A DNA stretch of 64,000 bases from Sinohyriopsis cumingii (GCA_028554795.2 CM068842.1:27412577-27476576); one strand, 5' to 3'; shown: positions 1-13,025, counted from the stretch's first letter. The notes: generated by a model not told the origin, from the letters alone. Numbers and translations: made by a program.

Positions 1-325
1 TTGGATCATACGTATTGGATCATACACTGGATCAGAATCAATGGATCGCCATATACTGGATCATACACATTGGATCATACATTGGATCATATACATTAGA
101 TCATAGACACTGGATCATATATATTTGATCATGCATTGCATCAGAATCAATGGATCACCATCTACTGGATCATACACATTGGATCATACATTGGATCATA
201 TACCTTAGATCATAGACACTGGAACATATACATTGGATCATACATTGGATTAGAACCATTGGATCATATACGTTGAATCAAACATTGGATCAGAATCATT
301 AAATCATATACATTTGCTTGTTTTG
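1..325. repeat. GGATCA-rich minisatellite
   Basis: Degenerate tandem units of about 12-25 bp built on TTGGATCATACA, alternating with variants such as TTAGATCATAGACAC. The array runs off the left edge, so its full size is unknown. No coding capacity is seen. Confidence 0.85.
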
Positions 326-364
326 TGGAGTTTAGCAGTCAGATGACATGTCACAGGCTATAGA

Positions 365-520
365 TCGCGGTCAGTATATTTGGCGGAGGAAGAGCCTGGA
401 AGAACCCTAGACATAATTATCGATCCCCCACCCGGAAGTTAATGGCAAGCTTTCTCATATACCAGCACTGGTCTAGCCGAGACTCGAACTCAAGCAGATG
501 TGAGTTGTTAGTAATCTGTA
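365..520 (-). repeat. tRNA-derived SINE fragment (family A)
   Basis: Read on the minus strand this gives a GTTCGAGTCTCGGC B-box-like stretch, then TATGAGAAAGCTTGCC, and ends in TTCTTCC..CTTCCTCCGCC, the same order as the complete SINE at 29,842-30,095. The 5' tRNA-like part is only partly present. Diverged and presumably inactive. Confidence 0.6.
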
Positions 521-867
521 CACTCTGCAACCTCTGATTCCCTGGGATCATATATAATTGCAATTGGTATTGCTTAAGTTTGTTTCCATGATCATTTGTA
601 TTATCACATAGGATACACACGATTCAATTTGAACATATTTAAATGAAGTAAACAGAAGTCATTGGAATATTACTAAAATGCCCTTCCACTTATCTCACAA
701 AATGCTTTAGGCAAATCAAATAAAACTGGGACCGGTCCTTTCTATTTTGTCAGCTGCTGCAATTAGCTAGTCAAATTATAATATATATTAGCTGTGAGAG
801 GATGTTTTCTTCCTGTTTGTTGTCCTGCTCTTCACGCTCCAAAAGCTATATTGGCTTTTTCTTCTTC
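521..867. other. Unannotated AT-rich spacer
   Basis: AT-rich single-copy-looking sequence. Short frames here have no recognisable domain. Nothing supported. Confidence 0.5.
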
Positions 868-957
868 CTGATCTTGCCATGCATAACACTGTATCTGATC
901 TTGCCATGCATAACACTGTATCTGATCTTGCCATTCATAACACTGTATCTGATCTTG
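868..957. repeat. 27-bp tandem repeat, 3.3 copies
   Basis: Three consecutive 27-bp units beginning CTGATCTTGCCATGCATAAC, with one substitution in unit 3, followed by a partial fourth unit. The open frame across it merely encodes the repeat. Confidence 0.9.
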
Positions 958-1500
958 CGGTACTCTTTGATTCACTCGCTGAATACAGAGTATGACTGTC
1001 ACAGCTGCAGAAACTTTTATGGGAAGAAACTGAAATTTGACATGGCTATATAACCCCTAGAATGACATGGAGATAATACAATACAGCTGTGCCAACGATT
1101 TAAATTTTATACTGTTTGCTTTCAGATTACAAAAATATGAAGGCTATCAAATCACGCGTACACGCTACATTCATACATACGTACGTACGTGAATATATAT
1201 ATACATATATACATGCGTCACAGATATGTACATGCATATATACATATACAATTCAAAATTACACAAAGTACTATCAACTACCCCACAATATAGATTAAAA
1301 GGTTAGAGGAAATTTACGTATAAATATGGTACTATATTTTGATGCGATCTGCATATATCGAGACTCATTTTGATCGCTAGAGTCCTGATGACAATACACA
1401 ACAGTTCTCATATCTACCTGAAAACCGAATGAAGCAGCGGCTCAGTAAGCACCTCAAATAACTATACATAAAATTGTAGCTTACCATTGAAAATTGCATC

Positions 1501-1806
1501 ATAATGTGTATCCAAGTCGATCATGATACCAGTCATGATGTGTATCCAAGTCGATCATGATACCAGTCATAATGTGCATCCAAGGCGATCATGATACCAG
1601 TCATAATGTGTATCCAAGGCGATCATGATACCAGTCATAATGTGTATCCAATTCGATCATGGTACCAGTCATAATGTGTATCCAAGTCGATCATGATACC
1701 AGTCATAATGTGCATCCAAGTCGATCATGATACCAGTCATAATGTGTATTCAAGGGGATCATGATACCAGTCATAATGTGTATCCAAGGCGATCATGATA
1801 CCAGTC
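1501..1806. repeat. 34-bp minisatellite, 9 copies
   Basis: Nine head-to-tail copies of a 34-bp unit beginning ATAATGTGTATCCAAGTCGA. Units differ by a few substitutions (AAGTCGA/AAGGCGA). There are no unique spacers, so this is not a CRISPR array. Confidence 0.95.
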
Positions 1807-1872
1807 AGAAAGTATCCTTCTAGCGCTCGGATTTTACCGTGTACTTTGCACAGTTGTAGAATAGTTTCTGCT

Positions 1873-2053
1873 TACATACATACATACCTACATACATACA
1901 TACCTACATACATACATACATACATACATACATACATACATACATACATACATACATACATACATACATACATACATCCACGCACGCACACACGCACGCA
2001 CGCACGCACGCACACACACATACATACATACATACATACATACATACATACAT
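1873..2053. repeat. (CATA)n/(CACG)n microsatellite
   Basis: Long run of CATA tetranucleotides interrupted by a CACGCACG-type segment at about 1980-2017. Open frames on both strands encode only the repeat. Confidence 0.97.
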
Positions 2054-2326
2054 GCTTTAAAATAAACAGAAAAAAAATCCTGTTTTTCCGCGTACCTTCC
2101 TCATGAATTGTAAATGAAAGTTGTTTTTTAACATTGAGTACAGAAAATAAATAAATAAGACTGCATAACGTCACTCATCTTCGGATGCTTAGTACACGTA
2201 TGTTTCCACTGATTGGACAAAATTTAATTAATTGGCACAAAACAATGAGTCTTTATAGAAACAAATTGTGGAACATTGTAACCAGGCTAAAATTGATTCT
2301 TACAGTACCTACCCTTTTCTTCCTGC

Positions 2327-2504
2327 CTGATCACACATTTATGTACCTCTCTCTCAACCTGATCAGACATTTCTACGTTTTTCTCTGCCTGTTCACACAT
2401 CTGTACCTGTCTCCCTAAGTGCTCAGAAATGTGTACCTTTTTCTCTACCTGATCACACATCTGTACCTTTCTCAATACCTGACCACACATTTATATCTTT
2501 TTCT
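2327..2504. repeat. About 30-bp pyrimidine-rich minisatellite
   Basis: Roughly six units starting CCTGATCACACAT and ending in a TTTCTC-type stretch. Divergence between units is high. Confidence 0.8.
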
Positions 2505-4040
2505 ATTCGTTATTTCAATTGTAATACCGTTCGGAAACTTTTAATTCAAGTCTAATTTCCGCTGAAGATTGTTCGCGAACGGAGCATAAATACAAAAGCA
2601 TTTATACAAAATTGCTAAACCGTAACTGAGACATATAAGGTAATGATTGTGCGTAAGTGCCACGTAAGGAAGATTTGTTAATATCGGGTTTCAAAGAATA
2701 AGAAGTCCTTGAGTCCATAAGTCAAATTGTCATATATTGCATGTGTTTCAATTGTTCGTCCATCTATTTTGTCTTTCTTCTTCGTCATCTTCACCTGCAG
2801 CTTCGGATTCGTCGGCGTTGGAAATATACAGCTCAAACTGGTACGGATTAATTTTGGTGTCGGCAGCCACTTCTACGCCATTATCACAATCTTACAAGCT
2901 TATTACCTACCCATTTTCGAATGGCGAAGACTCGCACGACAATGACAATTAACTTCCTTTAGAATCGCAGCTTTCGTGGTGTGTTTCTGAAGACTGTTCA
3001 ATAATATGACGATGCCAACTCTGCCTCTGTTTACAACAAGTGTTAAAAATGTGACATCACGCTTTGTTTTCACTAAATACCGGAAATGGTCGGCGGTTGC
3101 ATTCGGTTATTATCGTAGACGTGTGTATTGCATCATTAAAAAAAGCATACAGAGAAAGGAAATGATAATTAAATCAATAATTACAATTTTAAAGGCAGAG
3201 AACTACACAATTGTGAAAAGTGTGATACTGACAAAACTTTGCATACCACTTTTCCACATCGAAACAGAAATACCACTCTTTGTAATGTGACTGCAAGTCC
3301 ATGTGTGATAGATTGGTTATGAACCTACAGTACGTACAGTATGACATTTGTGAAAGGTAAAACTCAACAAGAAAGTGTGTGCTCATATCATTGATTTAAT
3401 CAGACAGAAATTGAACATTTGCCTAATCCCATGCATTCATTAAAATAAAGCAAGCTGCCGGGATATGGGATTCATTGTGAAAATCCACATGCGCTATGTA
3501 TGTCTCCACACATTGTTGGATCTTATCACAGGTGGCCTAGTGTGGTTTCTAATAGAATCATTGTCTCATGGTAAACGAGGTTTATATTTAAGCAATCGTC
3601 AATGAAAAATCTAAAAGACTTTCTGACAGACTGAGAAATAAATAGACAAACATGTAGACAGACAAATTGTATTCATTTTATTCCAGTTTTCATGCAGATT
3701 ATCAGGCTGCAAGGAATTTCTCTGCACATAAATTTAACAGGTCAAATTTACTATCCATGTTTTGGCACAGAGGCCAGCAGGTCTGCTTAAAACAGACTCG
3801 TCTTCCATTTCCGTTTCTCTTTTTGAATGTTAGAAACTAAATTTATATCTATGAAGAAATCTAAACGGAACACGACAGACTCGTATATAGACACATTTAA
3901 TGAATTGTCATGCATTTTGGAGGATATGTTTCTTTTTCCAAGACTCATGTCAAGAGTCCGATTCCCATACTGCATGCAATTTATACACAGATTCCATGGA
4001 ATAACTTTACAGGCATTAATAGAAGAGTAAGACTGTCTAC
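2505..4040. other. Unannotated spacer, no supported gene
   Basis: No convincing gene. The minus strand around 2740-2930 encodes a short acidic stretch (Asp/Glu-rich, with a DESEAAGEDDEEE core) that could be a transposon or gene relic, but it is too short to assign. The rest is AT-rich with no motif or repeat I could recognise. Confidence 0.4.
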
Positions 4041-4044
4041 CAAT

Positions 4045-4310
4045 TGATACCCGTCGAATACAGAACTATTCCATATTTGTCTCGAATATAGAAGTGCTCC
4101 AAGTTTGTCACGAATATAGAAGTTCTCCAAGTTTGTCACAAATATAGAAGTTCTCCAAGTTTGTCACGAATATAGTAATACTCCAAATTTTTCACGAATA
4201 TAGAAATACTCCAAGTTTGTCTCGAATATAGAAATACTGCAAGTTTTTCACGAATAAAGAAGTACTCCAAATTTGTCACGAATATAGAAATGCTCCAAGT
4301 TTGTCTGTGA
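4045..4310. repeat. 28-bp minisatellite
   Basis: About nine units beginning TCTCCAAGTTTGTCACGAAT followed by ATAGAAGT, with variants (TACTCCAAATTT, TTTTTCACG). Purely tandem. Confidence 0.9.
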
Positions 4311-5205
4311 AGTACCGACTGCTAGTGAAAACGTTCTTTGGGCTAAACTATCAACATCATTACTTACAATATAAGAAAATATAATATTTGGTGTTTTGTT
4401 ATGTCCCAGGTGAAAATGTTAGATTCCTAGAGAGTAATTGACAAGAAATCCAAAACGAAATCACTGATATGATGGCAAAATCCAGATTTGTGTTAAAGAT
4501 GGGAGAATATATTATAAGTATAGAAGAAAAAAATTCATAGTTTTCGGATTAAAATCAAGTTTAGTTCAATGATTTACAGATAGATGTCAGTTTCAGTTTC
4601 GGTTCTGTTTTGACCTTAGATGGACAGGGGTATGCCTCGCCATCGATAATCAACCGATACAAAGGCTAATACATATGACCCTAAACGTTTAAGTCATAAA
4701 TGGGCTTATGAGAAGTGATTTAGATCATTAGTAAATTCACGGGCAAAGGTGCATTACTAATTTACTAGATGTCGATTCTCCAGAGCAGGAAATGTTTGAC
4801 AGAACTGGTGATATGATTTCGGTTTATTGATAGCCTAGGCTGCGAAAACTTTGGGTCCAACAGAAATATCTAGTGAAATTAAAGACATGCATTATTAATG
4901 GTTTCGTATTGAAAAGCGTCTGGCTTAGTACGAATCAATACGAACATTAAGATCAGAAACTGAATTAATGCATGGAAAAGTACTCGTATTATTTAAAATC
5001 TGCAATTTATGTCGCAAACATAAGACTAAACTTAGTGATCAGTTAAGAAAGGTTGTGTGTCAGAACCATAATAGTGTTGCAAAGTAATTAGCAGCATTAG
5101 AAAAAAGTTGATTTCTAACAGTTGTGCAAGACTGACATTTGGAAGTACTCATATGAGACTGAGATGATTTTGTACCCAAAAAAACTGCTGAGAGGAAGAG
5201 TTATT
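4311..5205. other. Unannotated spacer
   Basis: AT-rich with stop codons in all frames. No gene, structured repeat or RNA recognised. Confidence 0.4.
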
Positions 5206-5209
5206 GACA

Positions 5210-5610
5210 AGCGAAACTTTGCAAGTCAAGGAATAATCATCAGCTGTTCGAGCAGCTTCTTCCTCAGCTTCTACCGTTTGCACATCAAGACAGATCTTGA
5301 CGTCACTTTGAACGCAATTCTTAAACTCTTCAATTTATAAGATATTCTGAGGTTATCGTAATATTGATCAACCTTCCTGGCTGAGCATAACCTATCAAAT
5401 AGTTATTCCTTTCCACTTACAAGTTCGACATAGGTCTGTCCAGTTTCTTTTCTACAGTTCCGAAACTTTGTCGATATGCCTCAGGTACCAACTGATAACC
5501 GTTCACGACAAATTCCTTAGCGACACCATAATTAGCACTTTGTTGTACTAACAGTGAAGTATAGACTACACGCACTTTGCAAACAAGTACACTGTGTAAT
5601 AATAAAATCC
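5210..5610 (-). pseudogene. Gag relic of an LTR-type retroelement
   Basis: On the minus strand, short open segments in shifting frames read like a retrotransposon Gag: a QQSANYGVAKEFV segment, then QLVPEAYRQ-type sequence, later EEFKNCV..., and a (V)EAEEEAARTADDYSL segment. The LVPEAYRQ and AARxADDYSL motifs are, from memory, typical of Ty3/Gypsy-like and SCAN-like Gag proteins of animals. Several frame changes and stops separate the segments, so it is dead. No protease, RT or LTR was seen next to it. The family call rests on motif resemblance only. Confidence 0.55.
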
Positions 5611-5699
5611 ATTACTGTCTAGGAGATTGAAAATTTCAGCAGTTTTATCAAAATGAGAAAACTATTGATCTACTTCTTTTTATTTCATAGGGGATACGA

Positions 5700-7200
5700 A
5701 TATGAAGGAAATATGATTGTCATTACTCCAGTGTGAGGAATCGGCAACAATTTAAATTTGAAAATGATATAATTATTTAGCTTTGCATTAGCCAATAGAG
5801 CGCTGCTACATTCATAACTGAGAAGTTCCAGCGCACAACAGCACCATTCTGTAAAATGGTTAAAACACACATGTAGGAGACGCGAAGTTTGGGTCAACAG
5901 TAAAGAAAATTTCTTGTTTACACACATGCAAAGGGTACCACCAAGTACTGGATCGACCAAAAATGGTGTAAACGTCTACATGAGAAATGGAATGGTGGCC
6001 AAATAAACATGATCGTAATATAGTAATCACAGGTTGTCATAAATAGATGCCCTGTTGAGAATCATAACCATTGTTAGGATAATGTCTGTGAATTATTGTT
6101 CCACTATGGAAAATATTTGCATCCAATGCGTATTTTAAAACAAAATACCTAAAATGTAAGTACAATCGCCTATTTAGAATCATAGATCTAACTTATAGTT
6201 CATTTGATTTTTAACGGAAATGCTCCAGAATTTATGATAAAAGAACATCTCAGTATAAGTAATCCAAATTAAAATATAAAACCTGAAATGGCATTGTCGA
6301 CATCTGTAATCTCTCATTATCACAACTCATAAGAAAAATTGTACTGTAGTCCAATTTAGATGTGTTTGTTGATTGAATAATATGTTTTACTGTAAATATG
6401 TCACACACTAAAAAACATTTCTGACCTTCTGTTTCTCTAAACTGATGAATTTCACAGACATTACTTGACATACGAAAAACAGGAAATCAGTAGCGTATAA
6501 ATCTGAAATCTAAACGCGAATGTTTCTTTCGAAGCACACTCTCATAAAACAGACCATTGGTAAGAGTGTGTAACGATATCTTTGTAGAAGAGTGTGTAGC
6601 GATACCTATGTATACTTTGTCTTGTAAGAATACATGTACACTTACCTGTCCACTAAAACGAAAACTAAATATTTCATAAGATGTGGTCTATAATTGTTCA
6701 GACGTATTTTAGTCAGATATTTTAACAGCTATAAAACAGCCAAACGATAAGCCTATAAGACTAATAGATAAAGTTGTTTGCAAAAAAAAAAATATTTTAA
6801 AAGCCCGCTTTAAACAGGAAAGTAGATACTACATTCCAGAGAAGTGCAACTAGGCCATGGATCACGGATCCATAGAATCAATACAAATTATTCCCCAAAC
6901 ATTCAGCGGTAATACTGGATAAGATCGACTATTAAACCTGAATAACGTGCCAATGGCTATTACAAATAAGCGCGTGCTTGACAAAGACGATCAGTTACGG
7001 ATATACAAGCATTATTATAAGTTATTATATTTTAATGTTGGATACAGGAATTTTATAGGACAATTGGAGCTGTTTTCCCCTAGGTTTCCTGGAAATTTTG
7101 AAATAAATTTGACCTTTGCATTAGCTCATCAGAACGTTTTATAATTTACTGTAGGATGTGGAATAAGCTATGTTCAATTATATTATAAGCATGTGGTAAA
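5700..7200. repeat. Dispersed repeat, copy 1
   Basis: Aligns by eye, in order and strand, with 18,200-19,370. Shared stretches include GACCAAAA-TGGT-TAAA, an ATAGATGC...GAGGATCATAA block, GAAGCACACTCT, GCCAATGGC, TTGACAAAGACGATCAGT and TAAGCATGTGG. The copies are heavily diverged with many indels and no long frame. A third, shorter match may start at 14,220. Probably an old transposon or satellite family of unknown class. Confidence 0.65.
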
Positions 7201-7580
7201 TGTAAACTTTATTTACCCACGAATCACTCTATGTATGGGCTCCTATGTTGATTGTACTGGAATTACATAGTAAAACTGGAAATTCTTTCCTTCGTCCTAG
7301 ATTGCTTCGACATGTCAAAACTTGTCCCTCGCATTATCTCATTAAATCATTTGATACTATTTACAGTAAGATGTGAATGAAGTTAGTCTCAAGACAGTCT
7401 CTATTTTATTTTAAGTATTTAGAATTATTCATTTTGGACATATTAACGGGTAAACGTCATTCACCTAAGAATTAGTCTATACCTTACCTCAGACCGCAGA
7501 AACATACATTAGCCAAGAATGGAAATGTTATTTATATAATATTATCGAAAAGACACGAACTACCTATTATTAAAACACAG

Positions 7581-7599
7581 TCCTCTCTCTCTCTCTCTG

Positions 7600-7633
<34 letters not shown>
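7581..7633. repeat. (CT)n microsatellite
   Basis: About 50 bp of CT dinucleotides with one TGCC interruption, followed by a purine-rich GAAAG stretch. Confidence 0.95.
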
Positions 7634-7637
<4 letters not shown>

Positions 7638-8089
7638 AAGAAAGGGGAAAGAAGAAAGGGAGAGGGAAGAGATATGCTTATAATATACATATACAGGGAC
7701 TAGAAAATGGTTTGCTTAATCATGTAGAAACAATTGTATACCTGCATTAAAGTGTAAATAGCTAAATATTACACTTTTGCGAATTCTTTTTGAAAATTAT
7801 TTTCTTGTTTTATTTTTTATTTTACATTATTTAGGATGATCACGTCCCAAATATATAGAAAATTCGAAACGGGACAAAAACAGCGATTTGATTTTTGTGT
7901 GATTTCTATTACCATTGGTTTGTACTTGACCCTTAATTTCATGCAAGCCGATAGAAACGAAGAGGTCGATCCGAACGGCATGTCAGTTAGGCCTTTGAGT
8001 GGTATATTCATATAGCGCCTACATTCAACAAGGTATTGCAGTGCATAGATTAATCGTGTATAAGACGGCATAATTGTTTCGTGTTACGA

Positions 8090-8515
8090 GTTACAAACGT
8101 GGCGAACAATAACATCCAACACACAGTAGATTCCCGGCCAATTTTTAATGTTCACCCTAGCTAGGGCTCAAGACGACTGCCATTTACACAGAACAGATTG
8201 CTAGTTTTACACCAGAGCAGTAGTTTAGCAAAACTACAGAACGGAGACAAAGTTGGGGTCAGTAACAGTATAAATTCTTGCTTTTACAGTAATGACAAAC
8301 ACAGACTCCAAGTCCTATGGGTTAGAATCTTTATCAGTATCAGATGTGTGAATTATGTAGAATTTGTTTCAAACATTACATATCTGACCGCTTAAAATGC
8401 TTTGAACTATAACTACCATATACACCCATGTCTCTTGTCTTAATGATAATCAATATTTATACAATCAATATTTATACAATAAATTGGAGAGAAATGTAAA
8501 GCATTACTATGATGG
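8090..8515. repeat. Dispersed repeat (B family), uninterrupted copy
   Basis: Strongly similar to 43,157-43,215 plus 43,895-44,265. Near-identical stretches include AACAATAACATCCAACACA, GACTCCAAGTCCTATGGGT and ATCTTTATCAGTATCAGATG. The copy here is continuous, whereas the other is interrupted by about 680 bp. Small frames are not conserved between copies, so it looks non-coding. Confidence 0.85.
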
Positions 8516-8587
8516 CAACATTTCGCTAATGTATCACATGCATAGTACATACACACACCCATACCGACTTCTTGAAGTGTAGCCGCA

Positions 8588-8668
8588 ATAGCGCAATTGT
8601 GCAGTTGGTAGAGCGCCAGACACGTAATCTAAGGTTCGCGAGTTCCATTCCCCTCCAGGCCATACAGT
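8588..8668 (+). repeat. tRNA-like sequence (tRNA pseudogene or SINE head)
   Basis: Contains a GTGCAGTTGGTAGAGCGC A-box-like segment and, about 35 bp on, GGTTCGCGAGTTCCATTCCC resembling a B box/T arm. A CGT lies in the anticodon-loop position. Acceptor-stem complementarity is poor, so a functional tRNA is unlikely. Confidence 0.5.
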
Positions 8669-8669
8669 G

Positions 8670-10817
8670 ACTTCTGCTTCAGTGTGCCATTGGAAGAGTC
8701 ACATACCTTCTATTTCCTCGTTATGATATTGCTAAAAGTTTTTAAAACATCCACTTACTCCAGTTTAAAAAACAACAATTGTTTGTTCATCGTGCGGTCC
8801 AAGCTCTTGCAAACAGTTCATTTAAAGATCCGACTAATCATAACATGTTCACAGGGATGGCCACAATGCAGAAGTGATAACTACTACGTTTTATACATCC
8901 AAGAAAAGCTGTAGCTTAAGGGGAGAAAGTATTGCAGACACCCTGATCCCGTCAAAGCCATAAATACGTTGCAGTTTTCAATATCAGTTCGACTCTGTGT
9001 GGTTGGAGAATTCAAACATTAAAGTTATGTCATGGAATTGCGTGTAAGTGAATCCCGATGCATGATATATTAACTATAATGAAGATGGATTTCGTTGCCT
9101 CGTACGGCGTTAGGCGGTGTTCATTAGTTTTATTCTTAGCAATTTAGAAATACTGGATTTTTTTTTGCAATAAATGACGCATGCACAAGTCGACAACTGC
9201 ATGGAACCTGTTTTACCTCAAGTTCTATTGCTGTGGATGTGAAAACGATGATAGTACTTATAACCCAATCTTTTTCTGTATCGTCACATTGCAGATGAGT
9301 CTTGTCGGAAGTAATGTGAAAATGATAATTGCTGCCTTTCATCCTTTCCGTTCTATGTGATGAAATTGTTGCATATATTGAATGTTTCAGAATGTATTAT
9401 AAATTTTCTACAAAGTCAGACCTATGTCACACAACGCCATCCAGTAGTCTTTTCAAAGTTAAACGTTTTACAGCTAAACAGAAAAGATGAGTTGTAATCA
9501 TGAAATGATGAAAAGTGATAGAGCTTGCATAATATTGTGCTATTATTCTTCTCAGAAAACGACTCATGTAAAAACATGGTTATTGTAACAATAATCTTAG
9601 TCATTCTGATGAAAGGATGTAATGCGTAACGGAGTCAGTTCATGTGCACGCATGCGTAATGCGTATTATTGTATTCGCACCTAAACGTCTCTTTTTTTTT
9701 TTTTTTTTGGCTGTTAGGGAGTCGTCAAACATCGGGGGATTTGAGTAACTTATATACTGTAGTCAACGGTGATGTTGAGTAGAGTGACGATATCGGTAAA
9801 CTCATTTGTGAGGGGCCATAGGTTCTGGACCAAAGGATCTGTGGAAAAGAGAGGTTCTTGAAGAAACCTTCGGCAGGCTGGGAGGAGCGGACCACGTGAG
9901 GTTGTTACCTCATCATTTGTCTGAATCTTGCCTGAAACTGAATCTTTTGATCTTCTTCTCGATGCGTTAGACGCCAATGGATAGAAAATCTTACGCTGCC
10001 AGTACATCATTATGTAATTCCTTTCTGAGGTTCAAAACGGGAGGTAACATCTCAAAATCCTTTCAACGCTACATATCCGTCTTGATTCAGCTATAGTCAA
10101 CGTTTGTCATGATATGTAAAACCCCATACAAGACTCTACCAGTCCATTTCTTGAAATTTGTAAGAAAGAAACCGTATTTTAAGTCAATTAGAAATTCGCT
10201 AAAGCTTACGTTGAATACAAATCTCCAGGCAAGCCAGAGAGATAGTCGTCAGTGTTTCTCGTTAAGTATGAAAACAAACATCTTTAAGCATTGATTTTCA
10301 AACCGGTATTCATTATCACCGACTAGCTGGAGGGAGCATTTGAATCTTCCAGCAAGAAGTCAATACCCAACACATCTGCAATACTGTTGATGCCCTAGAT
10401 CAGAAAATACATGCATGTTTATGATTTAAAATGGTAACATTACAGCCGTGATTGCATTTGCGGATGCACTTAATTCTAGGACAAAATGACATCCTAAAGC
10501 AGTCCATGATAGTTACGAATATCGTTCTCGGATATCTTAATTTTCTTGAATTAACTGTGACATAATGAGAAGGCCCATGATGCAATTAGATGAAGAAGAT
10601 GATGGGCTAGATTTTCCATCAAAACAATCAACATTAGAAAGTGATGGTAAAGAAGTAAGATAGCGATGTGATTTGTAATTACTGGCAATACAATCAATTT
10701 TCACAAGCGACTGTTCGCTGAGGCAGAGGTGATCATGTGTTTATCAAAACAGTAAAAGTATGTAAATTATGTACCTATGTACTCGCATATACGATGAGTC
10801 CAATTGCAGACTGCACA
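8670..10817. other. Unannotated spacer
   Basis: AT-rich with short frames only. A poly-T run lies near 9,691-9,708. No domain, RNA or repeat could be supported. Confidence 0.4.
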
Positions 10818-10860
10818 GACCCAGATCTGGCGTCGCAAAATGCGCTTGCAGATCTGGGTC
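10818..10860. repeat. Perfect 12-bp inverted repeat (hairpin)
   Basis: GACCCAGATCTG at 10,818-10,829 is followed after 19 nt by its exact reverse complement CAGATCTGGGTC at 10,849-10,860. A related half-site, GACCCTGATCTGCAG, lies near 10,903. Function unknown. Confidence 0.8.
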
Positions 10861-11634
10861 TTTACAGTTTGTTAAGAGTAATCAGTTGTTCAAGCAACAT
10901 AGACCCTGATCTGCAGGTTCATTATGCTACGCATTATGAATTTTTTTATTTGCAGTTGGACGCGACTTATACGGTATTAACTACCGGTACACGAACGAGT
11001 CACTGAAAGCAGCGTATTAAGGCAAATTTCATCCACGAAGTAACTTAAGATTTAACTCTGCAAGAAAGAGGCATGTAAGGGACACATACTCTTGCTTTAC
11101 AGCTCCTTTGTTGTAACAAGAAATGTGGCATTTTAGAGCTAGACACCATAGGTCTCAAATACAACAGATGAAACCTTGCCAGCTCTCCAAAGGGACATAT
11201 ACATAATTGTTTGTACCCTTCGAAACGTAATGAAAGTTTTAGTATCGAGGGACAAGACATGATTGGAAAGGGGCCAGCAGGCGTTTCCAACAGAAACGCA
11301 TGGAACAAATGGAATCTTACATACTCAGTGGCAAGAAATCGTGTTCAACAGCTTCCCATTTATGTTGCTTCAAGACAACTGTCATTATTAAGAACAAAAA
11401 AATTGAGAAAGGGGTATAATTCAATTCAAAAGAGTCAAAGAGAAGAACTGTGAAAGGAACACATTCATAGACTAGGCGGTCTGCTAGTAAGCTATATTTA
11501 GCATAAATATTCGGTTCTGCGAGCTACGGTCTTCACAGAGACAGACATGCCGTCTATACTCGCATATGCGTCCGGAGATTAGGATCTATGTAAAGAGGTG
11601 GTGGAGATGTGTGATTCCCTAATCATTATGGTTT

Positions 11635-12420
11635 TTGGTTATCGTTATCTAGGAGATGAATGCCCACGGTGTTATTGCCCGGACAGAGTAAACAATAAGA
11701 TAAAATATGAAATTAATTGATGGAATAACCAAGATTTGAGCAGAGATGTTGAATAGAATAACACAAGCCTACGTATGTGAAATATAACAATTTAATCAGT
11801 TACATAAACAAAATGAAATCGAAAATGACATGTGAATGATTCACTTTCTCTAAAAGTAACAAAATTTATGCAAAATTAAATTAACCATTTTGTTGAACTG
11901 ATAGAACAAATTTTATCATATGTTGGAGTAACTGACCGAACTCAGCTTCCCGGCATGACAGCATCACCTGGTGCTTCGGGTCTTTTCGAAATTACTGCTG
12001 GTGACAGGTCGGCATTTCCGTATAGCTTTTCTCCTCTCTCTCTCTCTTCCTTTAGCCTCTTAGATCATCAACCTCCTGGTTGCAGACTGTGCTCTTTCCA
12101 CTGTCCGGTATTTTATGGAGATATTTTTCACTTTAAATACTAAAGAAAAGAACCAACCTAAATATTGTCAGATTTTTCTTACTATGAGATCAACGAATAT
12201 TCACACTCTTCTGCATAAGATATCGTCTATCCAAATCAACAGAATTAGCAATCGTCATTTCGCACATAATACACACTCACAACTCTATTACCGAGAATGT
12301 ATGACCTGCCAAGCTGTTTTTGCATTCCAACTGAGACCATGACATAATTAAACCTCTTGGATACTATTACTGCCAGCTATGGCTATACATTTAACAGCTG
12401 AAGTATGCCATTCGGTACCT
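11635..12420. repeat. Dispersed repeat (C family), copy 1
   Basis: Colinear with 36,635-37,430. Shared blocks include GGTTATCGTTAT-TAGGAGATGA, AATTAATGGATGGAATAAC-like, TACAATTTAATCAGT, ACAGGTC and ACCATGACATAA. There are many indels and no shared open frame. Similarity may continue weakly to about 13,450. Confidence 0.7.
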
Positions 12421-13025
12421 GTTCCTTAATTTTCGTTTGAAGAGAAATCACGACTTTATTACACATGAATTAACGGATTTCACTACTTGTCTGAATTAAT
12501 GATTCGTTGGCATACATTTTCAGACATAGAAAAATCAATCCTCAGTACAATTAAGACAAATCGTTTAAGACAGATAGCTTACACATTCACACAATTTGTA
12601 TCAGAAACAAATACATGAAAGCGTACACTACATGATTCCTATTAGATGCAAAACAACTGAATTCAAACTCATTTATATAATGAAATATTCCATAACATTC
12701 TTACAACGTGAATCATATAACATGCACGAACTCAATGAAACACTGAAGTCTGAATTTAAAATGGATAAATTAAAAAATTAATTACAAACTTACACCAGTG
12801 AACATAGTATATATAATTGAGACTAACCTTGTTCTTTATTCAAGAATCTCACTTCCCTACCAAGTCGAATCTCTTTCCTTCCTTGGCCCTCACTTTTCGA
12901 TACACGTTCTTAGACAGCTTAACGAGAAATCTTATAATTCCCGGAGCTAAATTCTGGCTCACCTCTGAAACTTAGACTGATTAAAATAACGAGGGAGATT
13001 ATTTAAAACCCTGCATTCTACCATG

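Noticed and set aside
1501..1806. Regular 34-bp direct repeats as a possible CRISPR array
   Set aside because: Units are contiguous with no unique spacers and lie in a eukaryotic repeat-rich background. The same applies to the other minisatellites.
2737..2952. Serine-rich and hydrophobic plus-strand frames
   Set aside because: Overlapping frames of a (TCTTCTTCG)-type low-complexity stretch; no domain, and the minus strand merely gives an acidic run.
8588..8668. Functional tRNA gene
   Set aside because: A- and B-box-like stretches are present, but acceptor and anticodon stems do not pair well; more likely a tRNA pseudogene or SINE head.
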